Assembly: GCF_030814995.1 (NCBI RefSeq)
Contig: NZ_JAUSVX010000015.1
Coordinates: forward strand, 1-64,000
Source of the DNA: Labrys wisconsinensis
GTDB taxonomy: Bacteria > Pseudomonadota > Alphaproteobacteria > Rhizobiales > Labraceae
Length of the DNA stretch: 64,000 nt
Direction of reading: 5' to 3'
Position numbers and translations under genes: made by a program. Shown here piece by piece: positions 8,158-16,901 of this stretch. Positions within the stretch are counted from its first letter, which is position 1, and each line of letters starts with the position of its first letter. The notes beneath the pieces were generated by a model that worked only from the letters and a program-made list of their open reading frames with translations, was not told where the DNA came from and ran no database searches.

Positions 8158-10077
8158 TCAGGAGATCGCCTTCAGGGCGCCGCGGCTGCCGGCGCGCAGG
8201 GCACTGGCATCGCCGCGCACCTGGTCGCGTCCGCCGCGCTTGGCGGCATAGAGCGCCTCGTCGGCCCGGCCGAGGAGCTCGTCGGCGGTGCGGATGTCCT
8301 GCCCGGCCGTATGGGTCGCCACGCCCACGCTGATGGTCACCACGCCGCCGGCGCCGCCGCTGTGCGGCAGGTTGAGGCTCTTCACCGCCCGCCGCAAGCT
8401 TTCGGCGACGTGCAGCGCGCCGCCGAGCGGCGTGTCCGGCAGGATGGCCGCCAACTCCTCGCCGCCATAGCGGGCGCCGAGATCGGCCGGCCGTCGCAGG
8501 GTCGCCTGGAGGGTCCGGGCGATGGTGCGCAGGCACTCGTCGCCGGCCTGGTGTCCATAGGTGTCGTTGTAGGCCTTGAAGCGGTCGACATCGGCCAGCA
8601 GGATGCTGAGCGGCGCAGCATCCCGGCCGCCGCGGGCGAAGGCCTTCTGCAGCGCCTCGTCGAAGGCGCGCCGGTTGGTGAGGCCGGTGAGGCCGTCCGT
8701 GGCCGCCAGCCGGGCGAGCTTCTGGTTGGCCAGGGCCAACGCCTCCTCCGACTGCTTGCGCTCGGTGATGTCGGAGAACAGGATCAGCGTCCCGCCGTCG
8801 CTCATGTGGCGCGACCGGGCCTCCACCCAGCGCCCGTCGGCCAGGCCGATCAGGCGCTCGCCGGTGCCGAGGATCGCCCGGCAGCGCTGCTCCACCCAGC
8901 CGCCCAGGTCGGACGTGGCCGGAGCGGCCTGCTCGCCGCGCTCCACCGTCGCGCGCAGGATGTCGGCGAGGCGCCCGCCGGGGTGGCGCAGGTCGGCGGT
9001 GAGCGGGAAGAGGCGCTGGTACTGCGGGTTGCAGAGTTGAATCATGCCCTCGGCGTCGAACAGCACCAGCCCGTCCGCCATGTGCTCCAGCGCGTCCTCG
9101 AGGCGCTTGCGCGTGGTTCTCAGGTCCTCCTCGAGGCGTCGCTTGGCGGTGATGTCGCGGTTGTGGGTGATGAGGCCGATCAGCCGGCCTCGATCGTCGC
9201 GGATCGGCGCCTTGAGGGTGGAGAGCCAGATCGTGCTGCCGTCCTCGAAGGAGACGTGCTGCTCGATGGTATGCGCCTCGCCGCGGGCGATCACGTCATC
9301 CTCGTCGGCCTTGAAGCGGGAGGCGGCATCCGGCGGGAAGAAGTCGAAATCGCTGCGGCCGATCAGAGCCCCGGCCGAAGCGGCCCGCATCAACGTCGCC
9401 GTGGCCTGGTTGGCGACGATGAAGCGCCCGTCCAGCCCCTTGGCGTTGAGGCAGTCGGGCAGCGTCTCGGTCACGGCGCGGTAGACCGCATTGGCCTGGA
9501 GCAGGGCGCGCTGGCGCTCGTCGTGATGCAGGGCCAGGCCGACCAGCAGCGTCGCCATGAGCACGACCATCGTGGTCGGCAGCGACGTCTGCGGCATCAG
9601 TCCGATCCAGGTCCAGTCCGGGACGGCAAGCAGGCTCACCTTGCCGATGACGGCCGTGGCCAGGGCGAGCAGCAGGATGTCGGTCCGGCGCACGGGGCGG
9701 CCCGCCACCAGGGCGTGCGCGGCGATGCCGAGCGCCATGGCCAGGGCGATGTGCAGGCTGCCGCCCCAGACATAGATGCCGCCGATCGACAGGCGATAGG
9801 CGAGGCAGACGGCGCCGGCGACCAGGCCCGTGAAGGGCCCGCCGAACAGGCCGGCATTGACGATCAGCGCCGCGCGCAGGTCGAAGCTCAGCCCGCCCGG
9901 CAGGGCCACCGGCAGCAGCATGGTCAGGATCGCGCCCAGGCCCATCACGATGCCGAAGCCGAGCGGCCGGCCGAGCGGCGCGGAGAAGGGCAGGAGGCTG
10001 CGGGTGTTGGTCCAGGCGCTCACCACCGCCACGACGATCGCCAGATTGGCGAGCAGCCCTTGCCAGAACCCGGGCAT
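8158..10077 (-). CDS. Membrane PAS-GGDEF diguanylate cyclase
   Basis: A 639-residue signalling protein making cyclic di-GMP. An N-terminal 5TMR-LYT-type sensor (about residues 1-190, with FGIVMGLGAI and GLFGGPFTGLVAG) is followed by two PAS/PAC modules (about 200-325 and 330-450), a short coiled linker, and a C-terminal GGDEF domain. The active-site loop is GGEEL at 538-542, and RPAD at 529-532 forms an intact RxxD product-inhibition site five residues before it, so a catalytically active, feedback-regulated cyclase is predicted. No EAL domain is present. The signal sensed is unknown. It converges on the oxidoreductase gene 9 bp away. Confidence 0.92.
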   Translation of the reverse strand: MPGFWQGLLANLAIVVAVVSAWTNTRSLLPFSAPLGRPLGFGIVMGLGAILTMLLPVALPGGLSFDLRAALIVNAGLFGGPFTGLVAGAVCLAYRLSIGGIYVWGGSLHIALAMALGIAAHALVAGRPVRRTDILLLALATAVIGKVSLLAVPDWTWIGLMPQTSLPTTMVVLMATLLVGLALHHDERQRALLQANAVYRAVTETLPDCLNAKGLDGRFIVANQATATLMRAASAGALIGRSDFDFFPPDAASRFKADEDDVIARGEAHTIEQHVSFEDGSTIWLSTLKAPIRDDRGRLIGLITHNRDITAKRRLEEDLRTTRKRLEDALEHMADGLVLFDAEGMIQLCNPQYQRLFPLTADLRHPGGRLADILRATVERGEQAAPATSDLGGWVEQRCRAILGTGERLIGLADGRWVEARSRHMSDGGTLILFSDITERKQSEEALALANQKLARLAATDGLTGLTNRRAFDEALQKAFARGGRDAAPLSILLADVDRFKAYNDTYGHQAGDECLRTIARTLQATLRRPADLGARYGGEELAAILPDTPLGGALHVAESLRRAVKSLNLPHSGGAGGVVTISVGVATHTAGQDIRTADELLGRADEALYAAKRGGRDQVRGDASALRAGSRGALKAIS

Positions 10078-10273
10078 GGCACCTCCCGCATTGCCCAGCC
10101 GGCGCCGTGCGGGCTGGGTCGATCGCGCCCGTGGAGCGATCCGATCGCGGACGTCTTAGCCGATCTTCCTGAGCAGCCTGTTAACGGCGATCGGAGGAGT
10201 GGAGACAATCGACCGAAAAGCCCTTTTGGATGAGCCTGTTGTGACGGAGACCGCGCTCGCGGGGCCGCGCTCC

Positions 10274-11701
10274 TCACGCCGGCGGCGCGGATCCCTCCGC
10301 CGCGGCCCGGATGTCACGCCACAGCGCCTCGACATGGCGCCGTTCGGTCGCCAGGGCTCCGATCGAGACACGCGCCATCCAGCGCCCGTCCAGCACGGCC
10401 GGCGTGAGATAGGCCGCGCCCGACCGGTTGAGCCGCTCGACCCAGCCGAGGGTGTGGCGGTCGAGCGCCTCGCCGTCCAGGGCTTGCGGCCGGTGGCGGA
10501 TGCACACGGTCTGCAGCGGCGCCGGCGCCACCACGGCCCAGTCCGGCATCCCGCGCACCGCATCCGCGAGCCAGGCGGCATTGTCGAGGTCGCGGCGCAG
10601 GCGCGCCCTCAGCCCTTCCAGCCCCTGCTCGCGCAGCACGAACCACAGCTTCAGGGCGCGGAAACGCCGGCCGAGCGGGATGCCCCAGTCGCGCAGCGTC
10701 CGCACCTGGCCGTCGACCGCCGTCTGCAGGAAGCTCGGATTGGTCGACATCACCCGCATCAGGTGCTGCGGGTCGCGCACATAGTAGAGCGAGCAGTCGA
10801 AGGGCACGCCGAGCCATTTGTGCGGGTTGAGCACGATGGAATCGGCCCCCTCGATGCCGCGCCACATCCAGCGGCACTCCGGCAGGATCATGGCGCTGCC
10901 GGCCATGGCGGCGTCGACATGCAGCCAGACGCCGAAGCGGCGTGCCACCTCGGCGATCGGCTCGATCGGATCGATGGCCGTGGTCGCGGTGGTGCCCGTG
11001 GTGGCGACGATGGCGCAGGGATGCAGGCCGGCTGCGAGGTCGGCCGCGATCATCTCGGCGAGCGCCTCCGGCCGCATGGCGTAGCCGGCGTCGAACGGCA
11101 CCAGGCGCAGCGTGTCGCGGCCGATGCCGGCCATCAGCGCGCCCTTGTCGACGGAGCTGTGGCTGTGGGCGCTGACATAGACGGCGAGCGGCCGCTCCTC
11201 GCCCTGCAGGCCGCCATGCGCCAGGGCATAGTCCGTCGCCCGCTCGCGGGCCGAGATCAGCGCCACCAGCGTGCTGGTGGAGGCGGTGTCCTGGATGACG
11301 CCGGTCCAGGCCGGGGAGAGCCCGATCGCCTGGCGCATCCAGTCGACCGTGACGTCCTCGATCTCGGTCAGCGCCGGCGAGGCCTGCCAGGACAGGCCGA
11401 CGACACCGAGCCCGGTGCTGAGGAAATCGGCGAGCACGCCGGACAGCTCGCCGTTGCCCGGGAAGTAGCCGTAGAATCTCGGATGCTGCCAGTGGGAAAG
11501 GCCGGGCAGCACCACCGCATCGAGGTCGCGGAGGATGTCGGAGAAGGGCTCCGACGCCTCGGGTGGGGCGGCGGGCAGCCGGTCGCGGACCGCGCCGGGC
11601 CGCAGGCCCGACATCACCGGGAGGCCTTCCATGCCGGCCCGGTAGTCGGCGAGCCATTCCACCAGCCAGTGGCCGTAGCGCCGGAACTCCTCGGGTGTCA
11701 T
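10274..11701 (-). CDS. Pyridoxal-dependent aromatic-L-amino-acid decarboxylase family protein
   Basis: A 475-residue group II PLP decarboxylase. The Lys that forms the Schiff base is Lys295 in NPHKWLGVPFDCS. HVDAAMAGSAM supplies the cofactor Asp, and WQHPRFYGYFPGN near the N-terminus resembles aromatic amino-acid (Trp/Tyr/Phe) decarboxylases rather than glutamate decarboxylase. ATG 11701 is preceded by GGAGG at proper spacing; the frame extends 18 codons further upstream. It lies 68 bp downstream of the TrpRS gene on the same strand, so the two are probably one operon, which hints at tryptophan or a tryptophan analogue as substrate. Confidence 0.85.
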   Translation of the reverse strand: MTPEEFRRYGHWLVEWLADYRAGMEGLPVMSGLRPGAVRDRLPAAPPEASEPFSDILRDLDAVVLPGLSHWQHPRFYGYFPGNGELSGVLADFLSTGLGVVGLSWQASPALTEIEDVTVDWMRQAIGLSPAWTGVIQDTASTSTLVALISARERATDYALAHGGLQGEERPLAVYVSAHSHSSVDKGALMAGIGRDTLRLVPFDAGYAMRPEALAEMIAADLAAGLHPCAIVATTGTTATTAIDPIEPIAEVARRFGVWLHVDAAMAGSAMILPECRWMWRGIEGADSIVLNPHKWLGVPFDCSLYYVRDPQHLMRVMSTNPSFLQTAVDGQVRTLRDWGIPLGRRFRALKLWFVLREQGLEGLRARLRRDLDNAAWLADAVRGMPDWAVVAPAPLQTVCIRHRPQALDGEALDRHTLGWVERLNRSGAAYLTPAVLDGRWMARVSIGALATERRHVEALWRDIRAAAEGSAPPA

Positions 11702-11769
11702 CGCCGTCGCCTCCGCCGGAGCCGCGACTATGGGGCGCCGCTCCGTCCACCGCAACGCCGGACGCGGCG

Positions 11770-12783
11770 TCAGGCCAGGACGGCGAGGCCCAGCGCCTCG
11801 CGCACAACCTCGAGCGTGGCCTGCGTCCGCTCGCGGGCGAGGCGCGTGCCCCGGCGCAGCACGTCCATGACATGGCCGGGATCGCCGGCAAGGTGCCGGC
11901 GCCGCTCGCGGATCGGAGCGAGCAGGGCCTGCAGCACCTCTTCCAGCCGCCGTTTCACCGCCATGTCGCCGAGGCCGCCCCGGCGATAGCGCGCCTTGAG
12001 CTCGGCGACCGTGGCGGCGTCCTCATCGAAGGCGTCGAGATAGGTGAAGACGACATTGCCGTCCACCTCACCCGGATCGGCCGCCCGGACATGGCCGGGA
12101 TCGGTGTACATCCGCCGCACCGCGTCGCGGATCTCGTCGGGCGAGGCCGAGAGCGGGACGGCATTGCCCTGCGACTTGCTCATCTTGGCCCGGCCGTCGA
12201 CGCCGGGCAGGCGGCCGACGGCGGGGATCAGCGCTCGGGCTTCCGGCAGGATATCGCGTCCGGCCTGCTGGTTGAGGCGGCGGACGAGCTCGTTGGTCTG
12301 CTCGATCAGCGGCGCCTGGTCCTCGCCGACCGGCACCACGGTCGCCCGGAAGCCGGTGATGTCGGCCGCCTGGGAGACGGGATAGCACAGGAAGCCGGCG
12401 GGGATGTCGCGCCCGAAGCCGCGCGCCTGGATCTCCTGGCGGATGGTCGGGTTGCGCTCGAGCCGGGCGACGGTGACGAAGTTGAGGTAGAGCAAGGTCA
12501 GCTCCGCCAGGGCGGGCAGGGCGGATTGCACGCAGATCGTGCTCTGCGCCGGGTCGATGCCGACGGCGAGGTAGTCGAGGGCAACCTCCAGCACGTTGCG
12601 GCCGACCTTGCCGGGATCGCGCGCATTGTCGGTCAGGGCCTGCGTGTCGGCCAGCAGCAGGAACTGCCGGTGGCTGTGCTGCAGGGCGAGGCGGTTGCGC
12701 AGCGACCCGGCATAGTGGCCGAGATGCAGCGGGCCGGTGGTGCGGTCGCCGGTCAGGACGACCGGGCGGGTGTCGGCGGACAT
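11770..12783 (-). CDS. trpS: Tryptophan--tRNA ligase (auxiliary/second-type TrpRS)
   Basis: A 337-residue class Ic aminoacyl-tRNA synthetase for tRNA-Trp. The HIGH-like motif is PLHLGHYAG (residues 18-26), preceded by TGDRTTG, and the KMSKS motif is intact. The TGDRTTG start and the [12 protein letters not shown] block resemble the second, phylogenetically distinct bacterial TrpRS group, which in some bacteria is an extra copy conferring resistance to Trp analogues. The start at 12783 has a GGAG about 8 bases upstream; the open frame extends to 12855. It is followed by the decarboxylase gene. Whether a housekeeping trpS exists elsewhere cannot be seen. Confidence 0.88.
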   Translation of the reverse strand: MSADTRPVVLTGDRTTGPLHLGHYAGSLRNRLALQHSHRQFLLLADTQALTDNARDPGKVGRNVLEVALDYLAVGIDPAQSTICVQSALPALAELTLLYLNFVTVARLERNPTIRQEIQARGFGRDIPAGFLCYPVSQAADITGFRATVVPVGEDQAPLIEQTNELVRRLNQQAGRDILPEARALIPAVGRLPGVDGRAKMSKSQGNAVPLSASPDEIRDAVRRMYTDPGHVRAADPGEVDGNVVFTYLDAFDEDAATVAELKARYRRGGLGDMAVKRRLEEVLQALLAPIRERRRHLAGDPGHVMDVLRRGTRLARERTQATLEVVREALGLAVLA

Positions 12784-13064
12784 GGACGATCTCCAGGGGT
12801 GGAGCCGCCGCGCCGGAAGGAATGTCGGACCATGAGACCGCGCCTGCCGAACCACGGCGGCGACGGTCGAGACATGACGACGTGCCGCTCCTTAAGGGGA
12901 GCGCCGCCAGATGGATCGGGGGAGGCGTGCAGCGTCGGTCATGACCGAGCCATGCCACGGAGCGGCCGGGCTCGCAAGGCCCGAGGAGCGGAGGCGAGGG
13001 CCGCGCCGGGGTTCACAGCTGCGGCGCCGTCTCCTATGAACCTTCCCGACCAAGAGAGGGACAG

Positions 13065-13589
13065 ATGGATTTCGACGGCATCACCCAGGCGACGCTGGCC
13101 TTCGTGCGGACCCACGAGGCCTGGGGCCTTCCCATCGTGTTCGCGCTCGCCTTCGGGGAATCGCTGGCCTTCCTGTCGCTGCTGCTGCCGGCGACCGTGA
13201 TCCTGCTGGCGCTCGGCGTGCTGGTCGGCGAGAGCGGCATCGCCTTCTGGCCGCTCTGGTCGGCGGCGGTGCTCGGCGCCGTGGCCGGCGACTGGCTGTC
13301 CTTCTGGATCGGCCTGCGGCTGAAGCACGGCGTCGCACGCTACTGGCCGCTGTCGCGCTATCCCGACCTGATCCCGCGCGGCCATCGTTTCTTCGAGCGT
13401 TGGGGCACGCTCGGCGTGTTCTTCGGACGCTTCTTCGGGCCGCTGCGCGCTTCGGTGCCGCTGGTCGCCGGCATCTGCGACATGCCGGCCCTGCGCTTCC
13501 AGCTCGCCAACGTCGCCTCGGCGCTCGTCTGGGCCACCGTCATGCTCGCCCCCGGGGCGTTCGGCCTCAAGTGGCTGCGCGAATGGTGA
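13065..13589 (+). CDS. DedA family membrane protein
   Basis: A 174-residue inner-membrane protein of the DedA/VTT family, involved in lipid scrambling and membrane homeostasis in characterised members. Features are an N-terminal hydrophobic hairpin with ESLAFLSLLLPATV, a central GDWLSFWIGLR, the family signature FGRFFGPLRASVPLVAGI, and a C-terminal membrane segment. It is somewhat shorter than the typical 200-220 residues. A good AGAGAGG precedes the ATG. It is first of three same-strand genes but separated from the next by 76 bp. Confidence 0.85.
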   Translation: MDFDGITQATLAFVRTHEAWGLPIVFALAFGESLAFLSLLLPATVILLALGVLVGESGIAFWPLWSAAVLGAVAGDWLSFWIGLRLKHGVARYWPLSRYPDLIPRGHRFFERWGTLGVFFGRFFGPLRASVPLVAGICDMPALRFQLANVASALVWATVMLAPGAFGLKWLREW

Positions 13590-13665
13590 GGCCCCGCGCA
13601 TATCAACGGCCGGCGGCCGCAGCTATGATGCCGCCCGGCCGGTGACGCGCCGGCCGGGAGGAGCC

Positions 13666-14331
13666 ATGGCGAGCATCGCGCGACTGGAACGTCCGCTCCT
13701 GATCCTCATCGCCGTCCTGGTCTGGCCGGCGGCGCTCTACCAGGTGTTCCTGGCGACTGGGATGACCATGGCGGCCGGCCATTCGCTGCTGGACGGCCTG
13801 GTCACCGCCTTCAGCTTCTTCACCATCCTCACCAATCTCCTGGTCGGCGTGGTGACGGTCGCGCTGATCCGGCGCGGCCAGGGCGGGACGTTTCTCACCC
13901 GCCCGGGCACGCTGGCGGCGGTCGCGGTCTATATCCTCGTCGTCGGCGTGATCTATGCGCTGCTGCTGTCGGGCCTGCACGTCTTCACCGGCCTCGCGCT
14001 CGTCGCAGACAGCGTCGTGCACCGGGCCGTGCCGGTCCTGTACGCGCTGTACTGGCTCCTGTTCGCGCGCAAGGGCGCCCTGCGCTGGGCCGATCCGCTG
14101 GCCTGGCTGATCTATCCCCTGCTCTACATCGTCCATACCCTGGTGCGCGGTGCGCTGACGGGCCGCTATCCCTATCCCTTCGCCGACGCCGCCCGGCTCG
14201 GCTATCCCACGGCCCTGGCCAACGGCGCCGCGATCCTCGCCTTCTTCCTCGGGCTCGGCCTCGTGCTCGTCGCCCTCGACCGCGCGATGGGGCGGATCGC
14301 GGCCGGCGCCGGTTCCCGACGAGCCCCTTGA
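13666..14331 (+). CDS. Pr6Pr family membrane protein
   Basis: A 221-residue protein with about six membrane helices and the Pr6Pr (FAR-17a/AIG1-like) signatures FSFFTILTNLLVG, SVVHRAVPVLYALYW and YPLLYIVHTLVRG. The role is unknown; the family is widespread in Proteobacteria and Actinobacteria. The start at 13666 has GGGAGGAG immediately upstream and is preferred over the upstream in-frame codon at 13642. Confidence 0.82.
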   Translation: MASIARLERPLLILIAVLVWPAALYQVFLATGMTMAAGHSLLDGLVTAFSFFTILTNLLVGVVTVALIRRGQGGTFLTRPGTLAAVAVYILVVGVIYALLLSGLHVFTGLALVADSVVHRAVPVLYALYWLLFARKGALRWADPLAWLIYPLLYIVHTLVRGALTGRYPYPFADAARLGYPTALANGAAILAFFLGLGLVLVALDRAMGRIAAGAGSRRAP

Positions 14332-14487
14332 ACCGCGCCCTGGCGGCTGTATTCTGGCCGGCAGGCGATGCGAGACGCCACCGGGCCCGCGGAAAGGGTT
14401 GAACCCGCTCGCAGAGGAACGTCAGCAAGTCTGCCCCTGTGCAGCCGGATTGCGGGCCGTCGGCGTCGTGCACAAGGAGGCACCGCA

Positions 14488-16020
14488 ATGACCCTTCCCG
14501 CATCGCCTGATCTGTCGCACCTGAAGAAGCAGGCCAAGCAGCTCCTGCGCGCCGCCGCGGCCGGCGACGCCGCGGCGCTCGGCCGCTTTGCCGCGGCGCT
14601 TCCCGCACGGCCGCCGCTCGCAGCGCTCCGGCTGCACGATGCGCAGTCGGTGCTGGCGCGCGAGCACGGCTTCCGGTCCTGGACCGAGCTCAAGCGCTAT
14701 GTCGAATGGAAGCGGACCGATCTGGCGGCACGCCTGAAGGCCTGGCTCGCCTGGGTCTATGAGGGCAATGCACGCGAGCGCCGGCTGGCAATCCGGATGC
14801 TGGCGGAGGAACCCGATGTCTTCGCCTCCGATCCCTGGCTCGCCTGTGCCGTCGGCGACGAGGCGGCCGTGCGGCGCGCCCTTTCCGACGACGCGGCATG
14901 GGTGAACCGCCCGGGCGGCGCGCTCGGCATGCCGCCGCTGGTCGCCGTGACCCATTCCGGCCTGATCCGGGAGGAAGGATTCGCGCCCCGCCTCCTCGCC
15001 TGCGCCGGCTTGCTGCTGCGCCACGGCGCCGACGTCGATGCCCGCTGGACCGATCCGAACTGGCCGGATTGGCCGTTCTCCGCGCTCTACGGCGCCGCCG
15101 GGCGGACCCATCACGCCGGCATGACCGAGCTGCTCCTGGAGGCCGGCGCGAATCCCGACGACAACGAATCCCTCTACCATTCCGTCGAGGCCAGCGATTC
15201 CGCCTGCACGCGGCTCCTCCTGGCCGCCGGCGCTCGCGTCACGGGCACCAATGCCATCGCCCATGTCCTCGACTACGACAAGCTCGAGGACCTGCAGCTG
15301 ATGCTGCGCCACGGCGGCGACCCCAACGAGCAGCCCTGGCTGCATCACGCCATCCTGCGCGGGCGCTCGCTGGCCCATGTCCAGGCGCTGGTCGAGGCCG
15401 GCGCCGATCTTCGGGCCCGGGACGGGGAGGGGATCAGCCTCTACCGCTGGGCGCAGGCCCGTGGCCGCCTCGACGTGGTCGGGATGCTGCGCGCCGCCGG
15501 CATCGAAGAGCCGCTGACGCAGGAGGAGGAGTTCGTCGCCGCCTGCACGCGGGGCGACGACGCGGCCGCCCGCGCCATCCTGGAGCGCCTGCCGGACATC
15601 GTCGCGCGGCTGAGCCCGGGCCAGCTGCAAATCATGCCGGAACTCGCCGGCCTCGGCGCGCACGCCGCCGTCCGCACCATGCTGGCGCTCGGCTGGCCGC
15701 GCGAGGTCAAGGCTGGGTGGGACGCCACGGCGTTGAACCTGGCGGTGTTCCAGGGCGATGCGGCGATGGCGCGCCTGCTGCTGGCCGCCGGCGCCGACTG
15801 GCGCACCCTGCACGGCTATGGCGACACCGTGCTCGGCACCCTGTCCTTTGCCTCGCAGGCCGACGGTGTCGGCGAGCCGGCGCCGCGCGACTATCCCGGC
15901 TGCGCCCGTGCGCTCGTCGAGCACGGCGTGCCGCTCGCCGAACTGCGGCGCTACCGCTTCTCCCCCGAGGTGGCGGACTACCTCGAAGCGCTGCCCGAGC
16001 CGGCTGACCGGCCCTCGTGA
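14488..16020 (+). CDS. Ankyrin repeat domain protein
   Basis: A 510-residue soluble protein. The first about 70 residues form a helical region (DLSHLKKQAKQLLRAAAAGD, then AREHGFRSWTELKRYVEW) typical of a bacterial ankyrin subfamily, followed by multiple degenerate ankyrin repeats, for example GMTELLLEAGANPDD, CTRLLLAAGARVTG and MARLLLAAGADW. No signal peptide or enzyme domain is seen. It is presumably a protein-interaction scaffold whose partner is not apparent. A strong AAGGAGG lies 8 bases before ATG 14488. Confidence 0.82.
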   Translation: MTLPASPDLSHLKKQAKQLLRAAAAGDAAALGRFAAALPARPPLAALRLHDAQSVLAREHGFRSWTELKRYVEWKRTDLAARLKAWLAWVYEGNARERRLAIRMLAEEPDVFASDPWLACAVGDEAAVRRALSDDAAWVNRPGGALGMPPLVAVTHSGLIREEGFAPRLLACAGLLLRHGADVDARWTDPNWPDWPFSALYGAAGRTHHAGMTELLLEAGANPDDNESLYHSVEASDSACTRLLLAAGARVTGTNAIAHVLDYDKLEDLQLMLRHGGDPNEQPWLHHAILRGRSLAHVQALVEAGADLRARDGEGISLYRWAQARGRLDVVGMLRAAGIEEPLTQEEEFVAACTRGDDAAARAILERLPDIVARLSPGQLQIMPELAGLGAHAAVRTMLALGWPREVKAGWDATALNLAVFQGDAAMARLLLAAGADWRTLHGYGDTVLGTLSFASQADGVGEPAPRDYPGCARALVEHGVPLAELRRYRFSPEVADYLEALPEPADRPS

Positions 16021-16040
16021 GGATTTGCCGATAGGCGCGC

Positions 16041-16391
16041 TCAGGCGTGGGACAGGATGTTGACCAGCTTGCCGAAGGGGTCGCGCACGTAGAAGCGGCG
16101 CACGCCCCAGGGCTCGTCCGCCGGTCCGTACTCGATGGCGAAGCCGGCCTCGCGCATGCGGGCGAGCGCGACGTCGACGTCGTCGACCTCGATGGAGAGG
16201 TCGGGCGTCGGCGTGCCGGAGCCGCCCTGCTCGGCGACGCTGATCTGCACCGCCATGGTCTCGTCCGAGCCGTAGGTGGCGATCCAGCCGTGGTCCATCA
16301 GCAGGTCGAGGCCCAGCACGTCGCCGTAGAAGCGCCGGGCCGCGGCGATGTCGCGCGTGTCGATATTGGCGATGATCCGCCGCACGGTCAT
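16041..16391 (-). CDS. VOC family (glyoxalase/bleomycin-resistance-like) protein
   Basis: A 116-residue single VOC domain with the typical ends: N-terminal ANIDTRDIAAARRFYGDVLGLDL and C-terminal RRFYVRDPFGKLVNIL. Such proteins act as lyases or dioxygenases or bind small molecules. The substrate cannot be told. It converges on the ankyrin gene with a 20-bp gap. Confidence 0.85.
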   Translation of the reverse strand: MTVRRIIANIDTRDIAAARRFYGDVLGLDLLMDHGWIATYGSDETMAVQISVAEQGGSGTPTPDLSIEVDDVDVALARMREAGFAIEYGPADEPWGVRRFYVRDPFGKLVNILSHA

Positions 16392-16480
16392 GGTGCCGCT
16401 CCCGTCTCCACTCCCTGCCTTCCCGGAGGCTGGACAGCCTCTAGACCAGGCGCGCGGCGAAGGCGAGACCGCCGTCGGCG

Positions 16481-16768
16481 TCAGCGGCCGCAGCGCCGGG
16501 AGCCGCGCTCCCGGACGATCGAAGCGAGCAGCTCGGTCGGGTCATGGGACGGCGGCAAGGCGCCGGCCGAGACCACGTCGAGCCGGGTCAGCCCGATGTC
16601 CTGCAGCTCGTGGTCGTTCATGGCATGGAGCCGCGTCAGCTGGGCGCGATTGCGCCGCAGCCGGGGCAGGTAGAGCGCCAGATCGGCGATTCCTGCCCAG
16701 GCCCTGTGGAGGAACGGCGTGAGCGTCCTGGCGGACTGCCCGGCGCCATGGGACAATGTCGCGGTCAT
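16481..16768 (-). CDS. DUF1127 domain protein
   Basis: A 95-residue protein whose central part (about residues 35-75) is a DUF1127 (YjiS-like) motif: RNRAQLTRLHAMNDHELQDIGL. DUF1127 proteins are small, Arg-rich and frequent in Hyphomicrobiales; some are linked to RNA and phosphate-stress regulation. Here the motif carries extra flanks at both ends. The start at 16768 has GGAG about 8 bases upstream. It diverges from the LysR gene, a recurrent arrangement for this family, so that regulator is its likely controller. Confidence 0.82.
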   Translation of the reverse strand: MTATLSHGAGQSARTLTPFLHRAWAGIADLALYLPRLRRNRAQLTRLHAMNDHELQDIGLTRLDVVSAGALPPSHDPTELLASIVRERGSRRCGR

Positions 16769-16872
16769 GGGGCATCTCCGGAACGGAGCGCCGGGAGTGG
16801 AACCGTCCGGCGCCTCGATGATGCGGGAAGGATAGGCGATCCCCATTGATCGGTCTAACGAATGATTGTAAT

Positions 16873-16901
16873 CTCACCAATACGAAAGGGAGATTGGTGA
16901 G
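16873..16901. promoter_or_regulatory. Perfect inverted repeat, candidate LysR autoregulatory site
   Basis: CTCACCAAT at 16873-16881 and ATTGGTGAG at 16893-16901 form a perfect 9-bp inverted repeat with an 11-bp spacer that ends directly at the LysR start codon. The spacer contains the gene's GGGAG ribosome binding site. It could be an operator in DNA or a hairpin presenting the ribosome binding site in its loop in mRNA. Confidence 0.6.

Noticed and set aside
8311-10233. 640-codon plus-strand frame over the diguanylate cyclase gene
   Set aside because: Antisense shadow; the minus strand encodes recognisable PAS and GGDEF domains.
12784-13064. T-box or Trp-leader attenuator upstream of trpS
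   Set aside because: No short Trp-codon-rich leader peptide or T-box core could be recognised on the minus strand.
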